A stretch of DNA of 64,000 nt, taken from assembly GCF_947507565.1 (NCBI RefSeq), contig NC_089180.1, forward strand, positions 2,480,001 to 2,544,000, written 5' to 3'. Shown piece by piece: positions 42,868-53,340 of the stretch. This DNA comes from Oscarella lobularis. Lineage: Eukaryota; Porifera; Homoscleromorpha; Homosclerophorida; Oscarellidae. The notes beneath the pieces were generated by a model. The model worked only from the letters and a program-made list of their open reading frames with translations, was not told where the DNA came from and did no database searches. The translations under genes were made by a program, and so were the position numbers. The stretch's first letter is position 1. Every line of letters starts with the position of its first letter.

Positions 42868-43228
42868 GGTGACGGGCCCAGGGGCATTGAGCTTTACTGG
42901 AAACTTATACTGTTCACATCAAATTAATTGTATTATTGGTGGGAAGAGTGTATAAACATTCTAAAACCACTCTTTAATTTTGAGGGAGCCTTAGACGGCA
43001 AAACTGACGAAACGTGTAAGTCAGACGGTTTGGTTGGGGCGACCGCCTTCTAAAAAGTAACGAAGGCGTACACAGGGTAAAGATATAATAGTATAAAGCC
43101 TGACTGTAAAGATGACAATCTGAGCAGGGTCTATATGGTCGGTTATAATGACCCGTTAATATAGAGTGAAATAGTTAACGATCAACGGATAAAAGTTACC
43201 ATGGGGATAACAGCGTAATATCGTTCAA
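42868..43228 (+). pseudogene. NUMT: mitochondrial large-subunit rRNA segment
   Basis: The sequence reproduces domain V of a mitochondrial/bacterial-type large rRNA in order: GGGGTGACGGGC and CATTGAGCTTTACTGG near the start, GTTTGGTTGGGGCGACCGCC at about 43028, and ATCAACGGATAAAAGTTACC then ATGGGGATAACAGCGTAATA, the peptidyl-transferase region, at about 43181-43221. Homology stops abruptly at about 43228 before the catalytic loop is completed, and flanking DNA is nuclear. It is therefore a nuclear insertion of mitochondrial DNA, not a functional rRNA gene. Preservation is high, suggesting a fairly recent transfer. Confidence 0.85.
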
Positions 43229-43681
43229 TTGAATTCACGCTTCGTTGCAGTAAACAGCGTAGCAGCAAACATCCCAACGATAGCTCGTGAACGCGAAAAG
43301 CTATTGAGCCGAGGCTTGAAGAAATCCACAGGAATTTGTTGGTGTCGCGTCATTTTTGGTGCACGTAGTTACGCGCCGCCTCTAACAGCAAGCAAACGCG
43401 CGCAAAGGAAAGTCTGGCGGTCAGGATGTAGGAAACGGATTACTAAGCAGCGAACGAGCGACACCTCTGGATAGCGGTGACACAAATTGCATCGTGACAA
43501 CCGCAGGCGTGGGGTACCGTAGCCAGCCGACAAACCGGTTCGAATGACGTGCTCCGCAGGTACATTAGGCGCATGGCTTCGCGGCTTGCAGGAAGATATC
43601 TAGCGATCCACCATCGCGGCTCGATCGCACGAAGCAGTCGCTAAATATTAAATTTATTCTTTCGCGGGTAATCGCAAAGTC
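43229..43681. other. No recognised gene
   Basis: A + frame 43229-43474 has no domain; it may be chance. It lies between the NUMT and a short minus-strand exon. Confidence 0.4.
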
Positions 43682-43771
43682 TTACTTTTCGGAACGACGC
43701 CGAGCGCGACCGCCTCCGCGGCCGCGGCTAGCACCGCCCGTTCCATCGGTCGCTTTGTCAGGTGAGGACAT
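43682..43771 (-). CDS. Short RG-rich first exon (possible)
   Basis: An ATG at 43771 opens MSSPDKATDGTGGASRGRG and GRARRRSE, 29 codons, in GC-rich DNA unlike its flanks. The frame ends AAAA|GTAAGA, a strong splice-donor match that overlaps the TAA stop, so it may be a first coding exon whose continuation lies at lower coordinates. The Arg-Gly content suggests a nuclear or nucleic-acid-binding protein. No family match is claimed. Confidence 0.35.
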   Translation of the reverse strand: MSSPDKATDGTGGASRGRGGGRARRRSEK

Positions 43772-43799
43772 TTTTGCGCGCTATGACAATATATATCTA

Positions 43800-43984
43800 C
43801 CGTAGTTTCACAAATTTTCGTTTTATATTAATTTTCGTACAACGTGCAGTGTACGAAAATAAATCTGAACGAAAAGGAAAAAATATGTATAATATATGTC
43901 GTAAAAGGAGCAGTGTACGAAAATAAAGATGTACAAAATATTACAAAACGAAATATTTCAAGGCGAAAATTTGTGAAACTACGG
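43800..43984. mobile_element. Complete MITE with TA target duplication
   Basis: Perfect 21-bp terminal inverted repeats CCGTAGTTTCACAAATTTTCG (43800-43820) and its complement (43964-43984), flanked by TA on both sides (43798-43799, 43985-43986). It is 185 bp long, AT-rich and non-coding; CAGTGTACGAAAATAAA occurs twice inside. TIR and TA duplication point to mobilisation by a Tc1/mariner-pogo transposase. Confidence 0.85.
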
Positions 43985-43986
43985 TA

Positions 43987-44345
43987 TGCGTGAAGAACCA
44001 ATGAAAAGTTTAGGGACGTGTTTTATTTATTGATTTAAAACGGTACCAGCTGTGGGAGGTTCCTCATGATGGCTATCCAAGCCATTACTATCTAGTTTAA
44101 AGAAAGGATCTGTTTGAAACCATCGTTAAATGTGTTTGTCGTGTATTGTAGATTTAGTTTCCTATCATCTGAATGAAATAAGACATCTACATCAAAGTCA
44201 ACTCTATCAAGCTGAAGCAGATACAAAAGAGATTGCCTAAAGAAAAACGGCATTGGAGAATAAGATATGAGTTTTGTAAAAAATTTAAACCGAAGAACGA
44301 AAGTAGCCAGGCAATTGAAAAATTAACTGCTCGTTTCATCACTTC
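43987..44345. other. No recognised gene
   Basis: AT-rich spacer. The minus-strand frame here has a hydrophobic stretch but no motif. Confidence 0.4.
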
Positions 44346-44627
44346 ACGGTGAAACTGGGCAACCCATATTAGCGTCGGCTGTGCGCCCTCCAGTACAGCA
44401 GCCGCCACGACGGCAGCCGTTGCCTTCACCACTTCATTGAGGCCAAATTTCTGACATCAGTATAGCTCTAAAATCTAAAGATGAATTGAAGCAAATGGTG
44501 AAGGAAGCCGTTGAGAAATTGGAGTCAAAGGAAGCGCCGGAAATGGAAGAGGAGTCAAATGAAATCTTATCTGCAGTGGGTAAATTTTCAGTGCACTTAC
44601 CGAAGGGGGATAATCTGTCAAAGGTTT
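44346..44627 (+). CDS. Unknown coding exon(s)
   Basis: The + frame reads QPILASAVRPPVQQPPRRQP (Pro-rich), meets one TGA at about 44436, then continues as ISDISIALKSKDELKQMVKE, AVEKLESKEAPEMEEESNEI and FSVHLPKGDNLSK, ending at an AAG|GTTTGT donor (44628). The amphipathic, Glu-rich second half looks coding. No family recognised. Confidence 0.35.
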
Positions 44628-45725
44628 GTTTCATTTTACCGACATGCAGAGATCTCTTTGTTTTGTCAGTAATTTTCTGCATGGTTTAGAGCTTGCTCTT
44701 TTTCTGGTTTACCAATTTTTGCTGAGCTGGGAATATTAAAGAATTTGCCAAAGAAATCAGGAAATATTAATTCTAAACGATGTCATAATTCTGTCCGGTG
44801 TCGTGAAAAAATTGTGAGAGACACAACGAGAATGAAAAAAAAGCACGGATTTGTCATTTGCAAAATTTGACGCTAACTGGCTTTGCTGCATGGATGCGGA
44901 CAATTCATTGTTCCGAGCAATTGATCGCACAGAAATTTCTATGGGTCTCGTTCGCGTGTTGTCAAAAAGGCGTTTAAGTATGGGTGAGTTTGCGATTAGC
45001 AGACTCAATGGGTATTTCATTAGAGCATGTTTGAGACTGCCCCGCTCTTCCTCAAAATGTCTCTTCGCAACGCAAATTGAAGCAAGCAGGCGGGGGCGCT
45101 CTATCGCGCCGAAAAAGCACGCGCAGCTACGCGTACTATCTAGGAGTGCAATCTCGTGCCCTTTCGCAATCTCCCAATCCTCACGTGGCCTGCAGCATTA
45201 TAAAAAAATTCTCCAGTTTTGCACTACCTCGTTACTCTGCATGCATAAAAGCGTGACTGTTTAGACAATGCCGCCATCTCTAAACTTATTTAATTAAGGA
45301 AATGGAATTGCAGAGTGTTAGAAACAAGTCCAGGGTAAGCTCGAAGAATCTACACGATACTCTTTTACAAAACGTTGCAAAATATTGTCGACTGCTATTT
45401 ACGACAAGAACGGACCGTTTGGCTTCGCGAAGAGGGCACTAGTGTTCAAATTAAAATATTTAAAAGAACCGGATCCACACATCACATGCCACGACTGTGC
45501 CCGCGTTTTTACGTCGGCGAATGGATAAGCAAATCTTTTCGCAAAGCAACGATTTAGGGATCACTTAATCGTTCCTATAGAACTTACTGTAATTATCTTT
45601 TTTAAATTTCAGCGTTTGAGTCACCAACGTACTACCTCTAATATTTATGATGACAACGAAAAACGTGTATGCAAAAGCCAGGAATATGAATAGACCTGTC
45701 TAGTAGTTGCATGTATGCGCTGTTT
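44628..45725. other. No recognised gene
   Basis: Open frames at 44851-45264 (+) and 44757-45020 (-) have no domain. A TTATTTAATTAAGG stretch lies near 45285. Confidence 0.4.
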
Positions 45726-45729
45726 TCGT

Positions 45730-46655
45730 TTTTGTCTCGGTACCGGAGCAATTAGACATAGTTTTCGGTTCTGCAAAGTTCGCCGACAGAATTTGCCGGA
45801 AAGAGGTGTCTGCTGTGCCGTAGTTGTGAATCTTGTTAATGGTTATTGGCCTGATCATTTGGACAATTTTTCGTTCAGCAGCTTTCTTCACTGTAGCCAG
45901 TCTCTTCAATTTCTGCGATCTCTGTGGAGTCTTCAGGCTGGCGTTAGTTGCGAACTTGCTCGTTGCCTTCGGAGATCGATTCCACCTCGAAAACTTCACA
46001 CGAAGTACTCCACGGTATGCGACGCACTGCTGACATCGCTTTTCTGCCACACCAACCAGCAACTGACATCCACTAGCTCTTACCGTCGAAGAATGCTGTC
46101 TGCCCTCGTAGACTATGGGCAGATACGAATCAATGCTGGCAGCCACGTTCCCCTCTTTCGTCTTGAATATTCCTTTATCCGCAAAGCACATTCTTATAAA
46201 ATGTTGATCAGTATTGCCAGGGCAAACGAAGAGGTCATCAATGAATTGGGAAAAACGCACATAATTTTTGGCATTGACGGCATCTGGTGAGATCGGACAT
46301 CCGGACAGGGCAATGCATTTATCCTTGTCTACTTCTCGCCCTCGAACATATAGTGCCCGAACTCCACCCTGCCCAACAACGGCGCTAATCGAAACTGAAG
46401 TAGGAGGCATACAAGTCCGCCCATCGGATACTTCATCCCCCCAACCAATGCTCAACTTGGACAAGTATATGTCATCTCCTCTTTCCATTTTATGCCACGA
46501 TGGCTTCAGTCTATCGCAGAAAGTATGAGGATTGTACAGTAACTGTCCATGCAGCTTACAGTTCTGTCGCTTCTTGAGGGGATTCCCCAAAGACCTCAGG
46601 GGGCGCGTCAGTCGTTTGTGGCAACTCCCCCTTCCTCCCGCTTCTTTTACTTCTT
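45730..46655 (-). pseudogene. P-element/THAP9-like transposase region, copy 2
   Basis: A long frame (to 46590 from a non-ATG codon, open further to about 46655) has the same order as copy 1 at 20.5 kb: a WGDEVSDG segment, FIDDLFVCPGNTDQHFIRMC, SYLPIVYEGRQHSSTVRASG, QCVAYRGVLRVKFSRW and SLKTPQRSQKLKRLATVKKA. It ends before the FW-x-QQ and RWHP blocks seen in copy 1. The first half is better preserved than in copy 1. THAP finger and catalytic domain are absent. Confidence 0.65.
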
Positions 46656-47280
46656 TTCACTGAATGCTCCCTTTTCGTTCTCACCAATCGCAACTTTCGG
46701 GCCATAGATTCCTACAGAATGTGTGAAGACACGTATTACGACGCTAGAGAAAGTAGAAGCCGTGATCTAAGTAACTCTTGCCACGCCCACGCGGAGTACA
46801 ACCCCATGCACTAAAATTGCCCATACACGCGAACGAAAGATAGTATTAGAAAACAAATACCATTTACGTGAACAAGAGGGACGGTAGTACGAATAGCAGC
46901 GCTACTCTAAAGGATTAACAGTGATGGGAACGCACACTTGGTACGTAAACTAGCGATGAGAAGAACCCCCGGATATCGCTTTTTATGCTCTAAAGTCAGT
47001 GGAAATCTCCTTTGATGAGCGAATAGGACTAGGGAAGCTGACAATAGTAGACAGGCTATCCGTTGAAGGCCATAAGGTTGCGTAGAACGCTGAAAAACGA
47101 CCGCAAGAGGTACGTAAACGTCACGCGCGAAAAACGTCGGGATATGAGCGAATATTACACAGAAGATGTATGCCAAAATTGTTTCTACAATATTAAAAAG
47201 TGCATTACCGTAGAAAAATATTCGGAAAGTCACAGTGGTGCAATTCACGGGTCGTTTATGTGCCCAATATACGGGCCTCA
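46656..47280. other. No recognised gene
   Basis: Frames here are shadows of the transposase to the right or lack homology. Confidence 0.4.
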
Positions 47281-48390
47281 GCCGTAACACACATCGGGCA
47301 ATGCAGGTAGTCGTCGGGCAGCACTTGCTGTCACGTGACGACGTGAGCTTCCTATCCCTCCTTCTCTTCCATCTATGATTATACCGGCACCTCTGCCTTT
47401 TTTCCGAAGAGAGATTTGGCCTTTTTCTCCCCACGCCCATTTTTCGTCATCATTCGTTTGAAACGTTGTTTCGTCGTGATATATTAGAACGATCTTCTTC
47501 GCAGCGTGGAGTTGGCTAGAGTAGCCAGGCTGTTCTTCACGTGGGTTGGCATCGTCAGGAAGAGGCACGGGAAGGTGAGAGGCTTCTAGCGACCTAATGC
47601 GCTTGACATACTCAGCACGATACTTTCGAACGTCTTCTCTTTCGTGCCCATCAACATACACCCCCTTTTTACCCGTTTCAATGCGTTTAAAACCCATTGA
47701 ATGCAAAAACCTTCTAGCGGTTGCCTCGCTAACAGTTCGCGGAAAATCAGGTGGCGCATCCAGTCCAGGCAGCAAAGTGGAATTCAGGTATTCTTGAAAA
47801 TTACGCACGGTCATATTGGCCTTCCCTTTCACGCTTGCATTCTCCCGCACCCAACGCGTGGCTTTTCGTCGGCAGTCTTCGTCCATCATTATGCTTATTC
47901 GGCCGTACTTTCCGCGAGAATATGGGGCAAATTGACCGGCGTTTGCTTTTAGCTCATTTACCCACGTGCGTATCGTTTTCTCGTCCTTCTTGACGACTTT
48001 AGAAACCATCCTGGCTGAACCCATTACGGTTCGTTTGCTGATTGATCATAGCAGAAAAGAAGAGTTGCGACCATCCTAACTACGTCTCGAGGCTGTTCGC
48101 GGTCTTGAATCCATTCTTTGGCGAGCGAATAAACGTCCTCTTCCGTGAGTGGGTCGTCTTCGTCGTCAAGAGGGTCGTCGTTCTCAAGAAGGTCATCTTC
48201 GTCGTCAGAATCATGAAAGTCGCTTTCCTCAAGACTGTTGTCTAGGCTTACGCGTCGTGACATACTTCCACTCGCTTCGTCTTCTTCCTCGCACTCCTCA
48301 GCGACCGCAAGACTTTCTTTTCTTCATTCGAAGCGCTTCCATTCGATCTTTGTCTCTCTTCTTTCGCTTCCAGCGGTTACACTCAGCCAT
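47281..48390 (-). pseudogene. DDE-superfamily transposase with acidic N-terminus
   Basis: An ATG at 48390 starts MAECNRWKRKKRDKDRMEAL. A frameshift near 48320 leads to an acidic region (48024-48263, SDDEDDLLENDDPLDDEDDP) and a VYSLAKEWIQDREQPRDVVR helix. A second one-base shift near 48030 leads to the main 248-codon frame: KKDEKTIRTWVNEL (HTH), RRFLHSMGFKRI, GKKGVYVDGHEREDVRKYR, the catalytic-type IYHDETTFQTNDDEKWAWGE and LRKKGRGAGI. The family (GHER-x-DV-x-x-YR, HDE-x-x-F) is a DDE endonuclease group multicopy in fungi and basal animals. The C-terminal part after GAGI diverges, so the element is 3' truncated. Confidence 0.65.
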
Positions 48391-49440
48391 TGTTTGCAGT
48401 TATCGTTCCCGTATAGGGCCCCACGCCCAAGCAACGTTGACGTCAGTGAATTAGATTAGCGAATAGGCCAATAAGCGCGGCATCGTTAACTCAATTAAGA
48501 AAGCCTAACGGTTTCTATAGCATTAGGCAACTATGTGTGAACACATGATGGTAAATTCATTAAAGAGTTCGTTTTCAAACAGAAAATGTAAATCTACATC
48601 GAAGCAACCACGTGGGAAGAAGTTAGCGCGCGGGCGTTTATGCTGACGGGCACTGTACCACCGTCACAACGTGGCTTAGGATAGAGTCCTTCGTCAGGTT
48701 TTCACAAATCGAAGCTTTGAAAATACGCTTTGATTTGAGTTATACCGTATTAGGGGATTTTTAGAAGGCGAGATTGCGTAGGTTTCACCTGACTTTTCAA
48801 GCCCACATTCATGTCATTACCGATTTGCACCTTATCTCAGAGCTCGGGTGTACGTCAAAAATTACCGCATAGCAAGAATAGAAGGGATCTATTTTTTCCT
48901 TTATGTAGTCTGGTATTTCAGCTGAGACCCGGAGCGCGCGCAATTTTTCGCCCTTCTTGGAGTTTTCCAGGACTGTATTATAGGCTGAAAGATTGCTGTG
49001 TTTCCTGTTATTTTAATTTTGAAAAATTCTCGTTATGCAAAATGCTATCGCATTAGACAGTGCTTCCTCCTCAAACGTAGTCCGTCAGCAGAGGGGCGGA
49101 GAAAAGAGTACTACACAATTTTTCTTCACAAAAATCGTGAAATGAAACGGCTAAGAGGGCAAATGCGCTCCTACGTGGAACGCGGTATAGCGGGATATCA
49201 CCCTAACTACGACGCATGCGTATTTGAAAGTCCGTCCTGCCCTTAAAGCCTGGTTAGCGGAGCAGTACAGACTTTCCTTGCGCATGTCACGCGCTCAATG
49301 GGTCTAATGGAGCCGACCACCACAGTTGTACGGGTGGAGCCCGTATAACGACGGAGGGAGGCTTTCTCAAACGTGATCTTAGGGTCGAAAGTGTTTGTAT
49401 GTATTTATGTGTGTTCGTCACGCTCGGTATTGTGGCGTAA
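48391..49440. other. No recognised gene
   Basis: Small + frames (48811-49056, 48998-49246) lack domains. Nothing further. Confidence 0.4.
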
Positions 49441-49441
49441 C

Positions 49442-49752
49442 TTAAAATCGTACAGCGCATGCGTGACATAGGGCCCAAAAACGGTGATCCGAAAAAGGCG
49501 ATTTACGGCGCGAAAAAAAGCGTAACACCGCAAGTCGAAAACTTCCTTCAACATTTGCTATGGTCATGGCTCGACGCCAAGCCTCAGAAAAAAGCTCGAC
49601 AAAATTACTTCTGTTGACCAGCATGCCAAATCGTTCTGTTGTGAACTTTTGGCATTCCTCACTCCAGTATACTTTTAGGCAACCCAAGCAACCGCGATCA
49701 AGTGGCTGAAGAAGATGCGTCGTATGCGGTGGAAGGCAAAAAATGACCACTT
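49442..49752 (-). pseudogene. Pogo/Tigger-type DDE domain fragment
   Basis: The minus frame encodes EEEVVIFCLPPHTTHLLQPL, DRGCLGCLKVYWSEECQKF and LFSEAWRRAMTIANVEGSFR. The LPPHTTH-x-x-QPLD block is the hallmark of the DDE_1 nuclease of pogo/Tigger/jerky proteins. The same open frame continues above 49752, but that part is the antisense of an hAT domain, so the real fragment begins at about 49752. Confidence 0.75.
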
Positions 49753-49754
49753 CT

Positions 49755-49979
49755 TCTTCGGCAGCTTTCCCCAAGGTCTCAGAAGTTACTGCTAGAATTC
49801 TGGTACTGCCGGCAACATCCACGGACGCTGAGAGAGTTTTCTCAGCAATGAATCGAATAATGACGCCCATTCGAAACCGATTGAAGAGCGAAACATTGGA
49901 TACCTTACTCCGAATATCGATGAATGGCCCCCCAGCGACAAATTGGAATCCTGCTCCAACAGCACTACTCGCAGGGTAA
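49755..49979 (+). pseudogene. hAT dimerisation domain fragment
   Basis: The + frame contains ILVLPATSTDAERVFSAMNR and IMTPIRNRLKSETLDTLLRI, ending SMNGPPATNW. This is the C-terminal dimerisation domain of hAT transposases (the A/C-ER-x-FS-x-MNRI...RNRL motif). It meets the pogo fragment head to head at about 49750. Confidence 0.75.
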
Positions 49980-51050
49980 TGAACGAATAAGGGTGGCAAG
50001 AGGTTCGAGATACTTTGGCGATTTCACTGAGGGCTCATCCAGCGAGAGCGACTAGTGGCTGCCAGGACTCAGGAGCACTTTACCATATATGTATGTTGAG
50101 TCTTTTCGTAATGCATGATACTTTGTCGTTTCTTCCCTTCTCACGGCGTACCACGAGTCCACAACCACGACTAGTAAACGCGATAGTTGGACTGGAGCTA
50201 GCCTCTTTCGACGGAGTGGAGAATTCCTAAAATTGTTACTGAGCGGATGGATAAAATCTCACACAAGTGGAGTGAATCCACCCGCTAGGCGCCTAGCGAG
50301 AACCTTGGAGAAGGCCAACAATATGGAAAAATTAGAAACAACAATCGTAAATCGGTAAGGTATATCATAGCTAGTAAGCGAATTCGACGTCTAGAAGCTG
50401 TCAAAGATGTACTTGAAGCAGCCAAAGCGCCACTTCCGTTTCTATTGTGACGGCATGTGTTACTCCGCTCACTAAACATTAGAGTGTTGTAGAGCCGCGA
50501 AACTTTGATTTACAAATTTTTGACCAACGCTAACAAATCGTACTATTCGCGTCCTCCCGAAACAGCAGTAATCGAGTTAAATTTTTTGCCGCTTCAGTTT
50601 CCCGTTAATTGGGACAGAAAGGCGAACTGACCGACGCAAATCCTACTATTACGATGAAAACGGTTGTCAGAGCGCTGCCGCGAATTCCACGCGACATAGC
50701 TTTGGACTTCACTTCAGATTCTCAGCCACTCAATCGAGGCTCTTCTTCGGGCGATGAAGATATTAATTGCGGATTAGCTGGAATCCCCTACGTGAAGACA
50801 CTCCTGGGCATACCGTATGTGACCTCATGACGTCTTTAATGTTTATACAAGAATGTAGCGAAATTAAGACACGTCTGTTTGTTCTAGTCTAATGCTTTTT
50901 ATTCGCCTTGTGACAGTGGGTGAACACGGTTGTTGTTCAATGTTGACCTCTTCAGGCTGAGCGCAATTTATTATTCCACAATACATGCATTTCAGTTTGT
51001 CCATCCAACTCATTTAATAGTGACAAGCCTGGGTCTCTTTTGAAAGTTAC
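49980..51050. other. No recognised gene
   Basis: A + frame 50609-50830 and others have no domain. Sequence 50000-50230 may be hAT flank. Confidence 0.4.
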
Positions 51051-51648
51051 CTAGTCTACGCCACGTTGATTTTCAGTTCTTCCAAATTTGCGCATAGATA
51101 TTGGTTTTGGCTCAAGTGCCTGTATTACTTGGAAAAGAGATGTAGTAAACCGAATGTTCACTCCAAGTGAAGCCAAATCTTTTTCATAACGAATTGTGCT
51201 AAAGTTGTCGATGACTTTCGACAATAGGGCATTGCTCATCACAAGCTCGTGCTCAACGCAGGACAGTCCGTTGAATTCAGCTTCTGGCTGTCTCCAAGAC
51301 ACCAGCCTGTCTCCTCGCACCTCAGTACAGGTGACTTTGCGCGTTTCGAAGACAACCCTCGCTTCTTCTCATAACGAAAAACTTGTACAGTAAGGGTCAG
51401 CGGGATCATACTCGCAGTAGCGGCAGCACTGGAGTCCTTCTGCGTGTCCTCATCATACGGCGAGTCCAAAAAGCGGCAGAAACTTCTCCTAATGCACTGC
51501 TTGCTTGTTAGGAGTGATGTCACATTCTTGTCAACTCTTTTGCCCTTGACAGAAGCTGGCCTGTAGAGTACAATACCTGTTGCAGGCTGTCCGTCCCGTC
51601 CAGCTCTCCCAAACATCTGATAAAGATCAGCAAGGCGCGACAGCCCCA
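51051..51648 (-). pseudogene. RecQ-like helicase C-terminal part
   Basis: The frame 51239-51649 has DLYQMFGRAGRDGQPATGIV, LYRPASV and LLTSKQCIRRSFCRFLDSPY. The Q-x-x-GRAGRDG block is motif VI of RecQ-family helicases, and the second is a cysteine-rich zinc-binding start. A frameshift near 51360 leads to frame 51051-51320 (EHELVMSNALLSKVIDNFST), an unassigned downstream domain. It begins at a junction inside a DIRS fragment at about 51648. RecQ-like ORFs of this type are repetitive in sponges and cnidarians. Confidence 0.6.
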
Positions 51649-51900
51649 AGCCCCGGACGCATCAGAACGAAGAACCAGAGTTGGAGCGCGCAAACCCAAC
51701 GAGTCAAACCAGGAAAATCCGTTCCAATCGGCGGCCACCGCATGCAACCACAAAATGTCGTCTCGTTCACACAGATTCAGACGTAGAGGGCGATCGAAAG
51801 CCCGCACGGAAGTCGACAAATCCATCAGGCGCCGTACGAATGACCTACCCGGGCGAATCACCGTACAGTGCACTCACGAATGAATGTCCCACGCTTGCGC
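51645..51900 (-). pseudogene. DIRS-like element, RNase H region fragment
   Basis: The minus frame reads CTVIRPGRSFVRRLMDLSTS, VRLNLCERDDILWLHAVA-type residues, WNGFSWFD and TLVLRSDASGAWGC. This is the connection and RNase H start of DIRS-like polyproteins (V-x-PGR-x-F-x-RR...; SDASG-x-WGC with the catalytic Asp). It stops at the RecQ junction. Confidence 0.7.
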
Positions 51901-51928
51901 ATGTGGCCCCCCAGACTTAGCCGCGAAA

Positions 51929-52048
51929 TTCAAAATGAGTAGGAGTTACTATCGTTTCGCTAACGCGAAACGATAGTACACTCATTTCTCTAAGATTTGG
52001 TTAAAGGATTAGTCGATCGCATGCATAGCAGTCAAGTAGTCCTTCACG
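51929..52048 (+). repeat. Short dispersed element with stem-loop, copy B
   Basis: Homologous to 24167-24286 in opposite orientation. Here the dyad is perfect: ACTATCGTTTCGC-TAAC-GCGAAACGATAGT (51948-51977), a 13-bp stem with a four-base loop. The shared core TAAGATTTGGTTAAAGGATT and TCGATCGCATGCAT follows. Confidence 0.65.
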
Positions 52049-52925
52049 TTACAGCAAAAGTATGTTTTGTTGTTTCCTGGCGAAGTTTGCTCAGCAACTA
52101 AGCTACTTCTTTCCTGGGAACGCACCGGCCTAATAATTTATTAGCATTTGTCGAAGCGATTTTGACTGGGTTATTTCGTTTGTTTTCAATTACTGTCTGA
52201 AATAGCGTTGCTAAAAGCGTTCCTCAGAGCCTACGCTACAAATCGCGACTCTCCGCCATCAGGAAACGAAATAAAACATGATTTAATTGGTATTGGTTGA
52301 AGCGATTTCAAATCATTCGCTTCGTTCAGAAGTAATTCGTTGTCTTGGGCGTGGCTAGTGCGCGCGCAAGGTCTCCACCCAAGAAAACTCACTAAAACCA
52401 GAGATAGAGAAGGAGAGGGATAAGTAACTCGCGCTATCACGTGACATTTTTCTGACGCCATGTTTGAAGCCAGATTATCCCGGATAAGTTCATTTCTAGG
52501 GGCCGTAAATGATTCGATAATTAATGGCTTTGAACTCCTTTAAACTGTTTTGCAGCCTGTGGTGGGAAAACGTTCCTTAAGTATGCGCTACTGTAAAAAC
52601 CTCCACAGAATTGTAAAAGTTACTAGCTCGTTTTCGATCGCCAAGGGTTAGGCGAACTTTTGCTTACTCCCAGACCTACGTAAATGGGCCTAGAAGTTTT
52701 TTGATAGCGGAATAAACGGCGCAAGGTATAACTGCAAAGAAGTATAAGTCACGTGAGGTCATGAAGGAAACTAGCTCTCTCTCTAGGGATTATATACGGC
52801 TTTACCATGCCTTTTTTGCTCTGTTTTTCTTCTCTGTTGAATCCGCCATCTTTTTCACGGTGCAAGAGACTGTGAGCGAAGAAGTACGCGCTAAAATGAG
52901 CTGATTAAGCAGAGAAAAGAGATGC
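52049..52925. other. No recognised gene
   Basis: Contains several TCACGTGA boxes (52438, 52749) and CT-rich runs. No gene. Confidence 0.4.
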
Positions 52926-53340
52926 GTGGTAGGATCCAAAAAGGAGTCTGATGATCTAGCTAAGGCGGTGAAAGATCTTCAGCTTCAATGTCAAAGGATG
53001 CAAGCCGCGTATGATGGCGAAGTCAAAGCACGAAAGAGTCTCGAGGAGTTGGGAGCTAGAGCGAATAGGAAGTGCAGCGAGCTTCAGAAAGAGATTGAAG
53101 ATCTGTGAGCGTCGCGAAAGCACTGCAGGTAAGACGAGTGGTCAAAGGGAATCGGATGGTCTTTGCAGAAGAGGTGACGAAAAGAGCGTCGAATTATTTG
53201 TCAGTGAGGAGTCGCAAAGCGAATAGAACTGCAGGCCAGGTACCTTGTCTCAAAACGGACGTCGGAGCAAAACGAGAATCGGCTGCAGCTGAGAATCACG
53301 AGAAGGCATCTCTAAGGCAACGCGTTGAGGGATCAGCTGA
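52926..53340 (+). pseudogene. Coiled-coil protein fragment
   Basis: The frame 52926-53108 encodes KESDDLAKAVKDLQLQCQRM, QAAYDGEVKARKSLEELGAR and NRKCSELQKEIEDL; further heptad-type segments continue in shifted frames (KTSGQRES, KSVELFVSEESQSE, ARYLVSKRTSEQNENRLQLR) to about 53320. A long coiled coil of myosin/ROCK-like character is predicted, but the protein is not identified. Frameshifts indicate decay. Confidence 0.45.

Noticed and set aside
42868-43228. Functional rRNA gene
   Set aside because: Only part of domain V is present and it is flanked by nuclear sequence; it is an insertion of mitochondrial DNA.
46907-47440. 177-residue minus-strand frame with hydrophobic stretches
   Set aside because: It overlaps the DDE transposase in another frame and has no homology of its own.
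47278-48263. Two separate overlapping genes (stop and start at 48024)
   Set aside because: Homology continues smoothly through the overlap, so this is one transposase ORF with a one-base shift.
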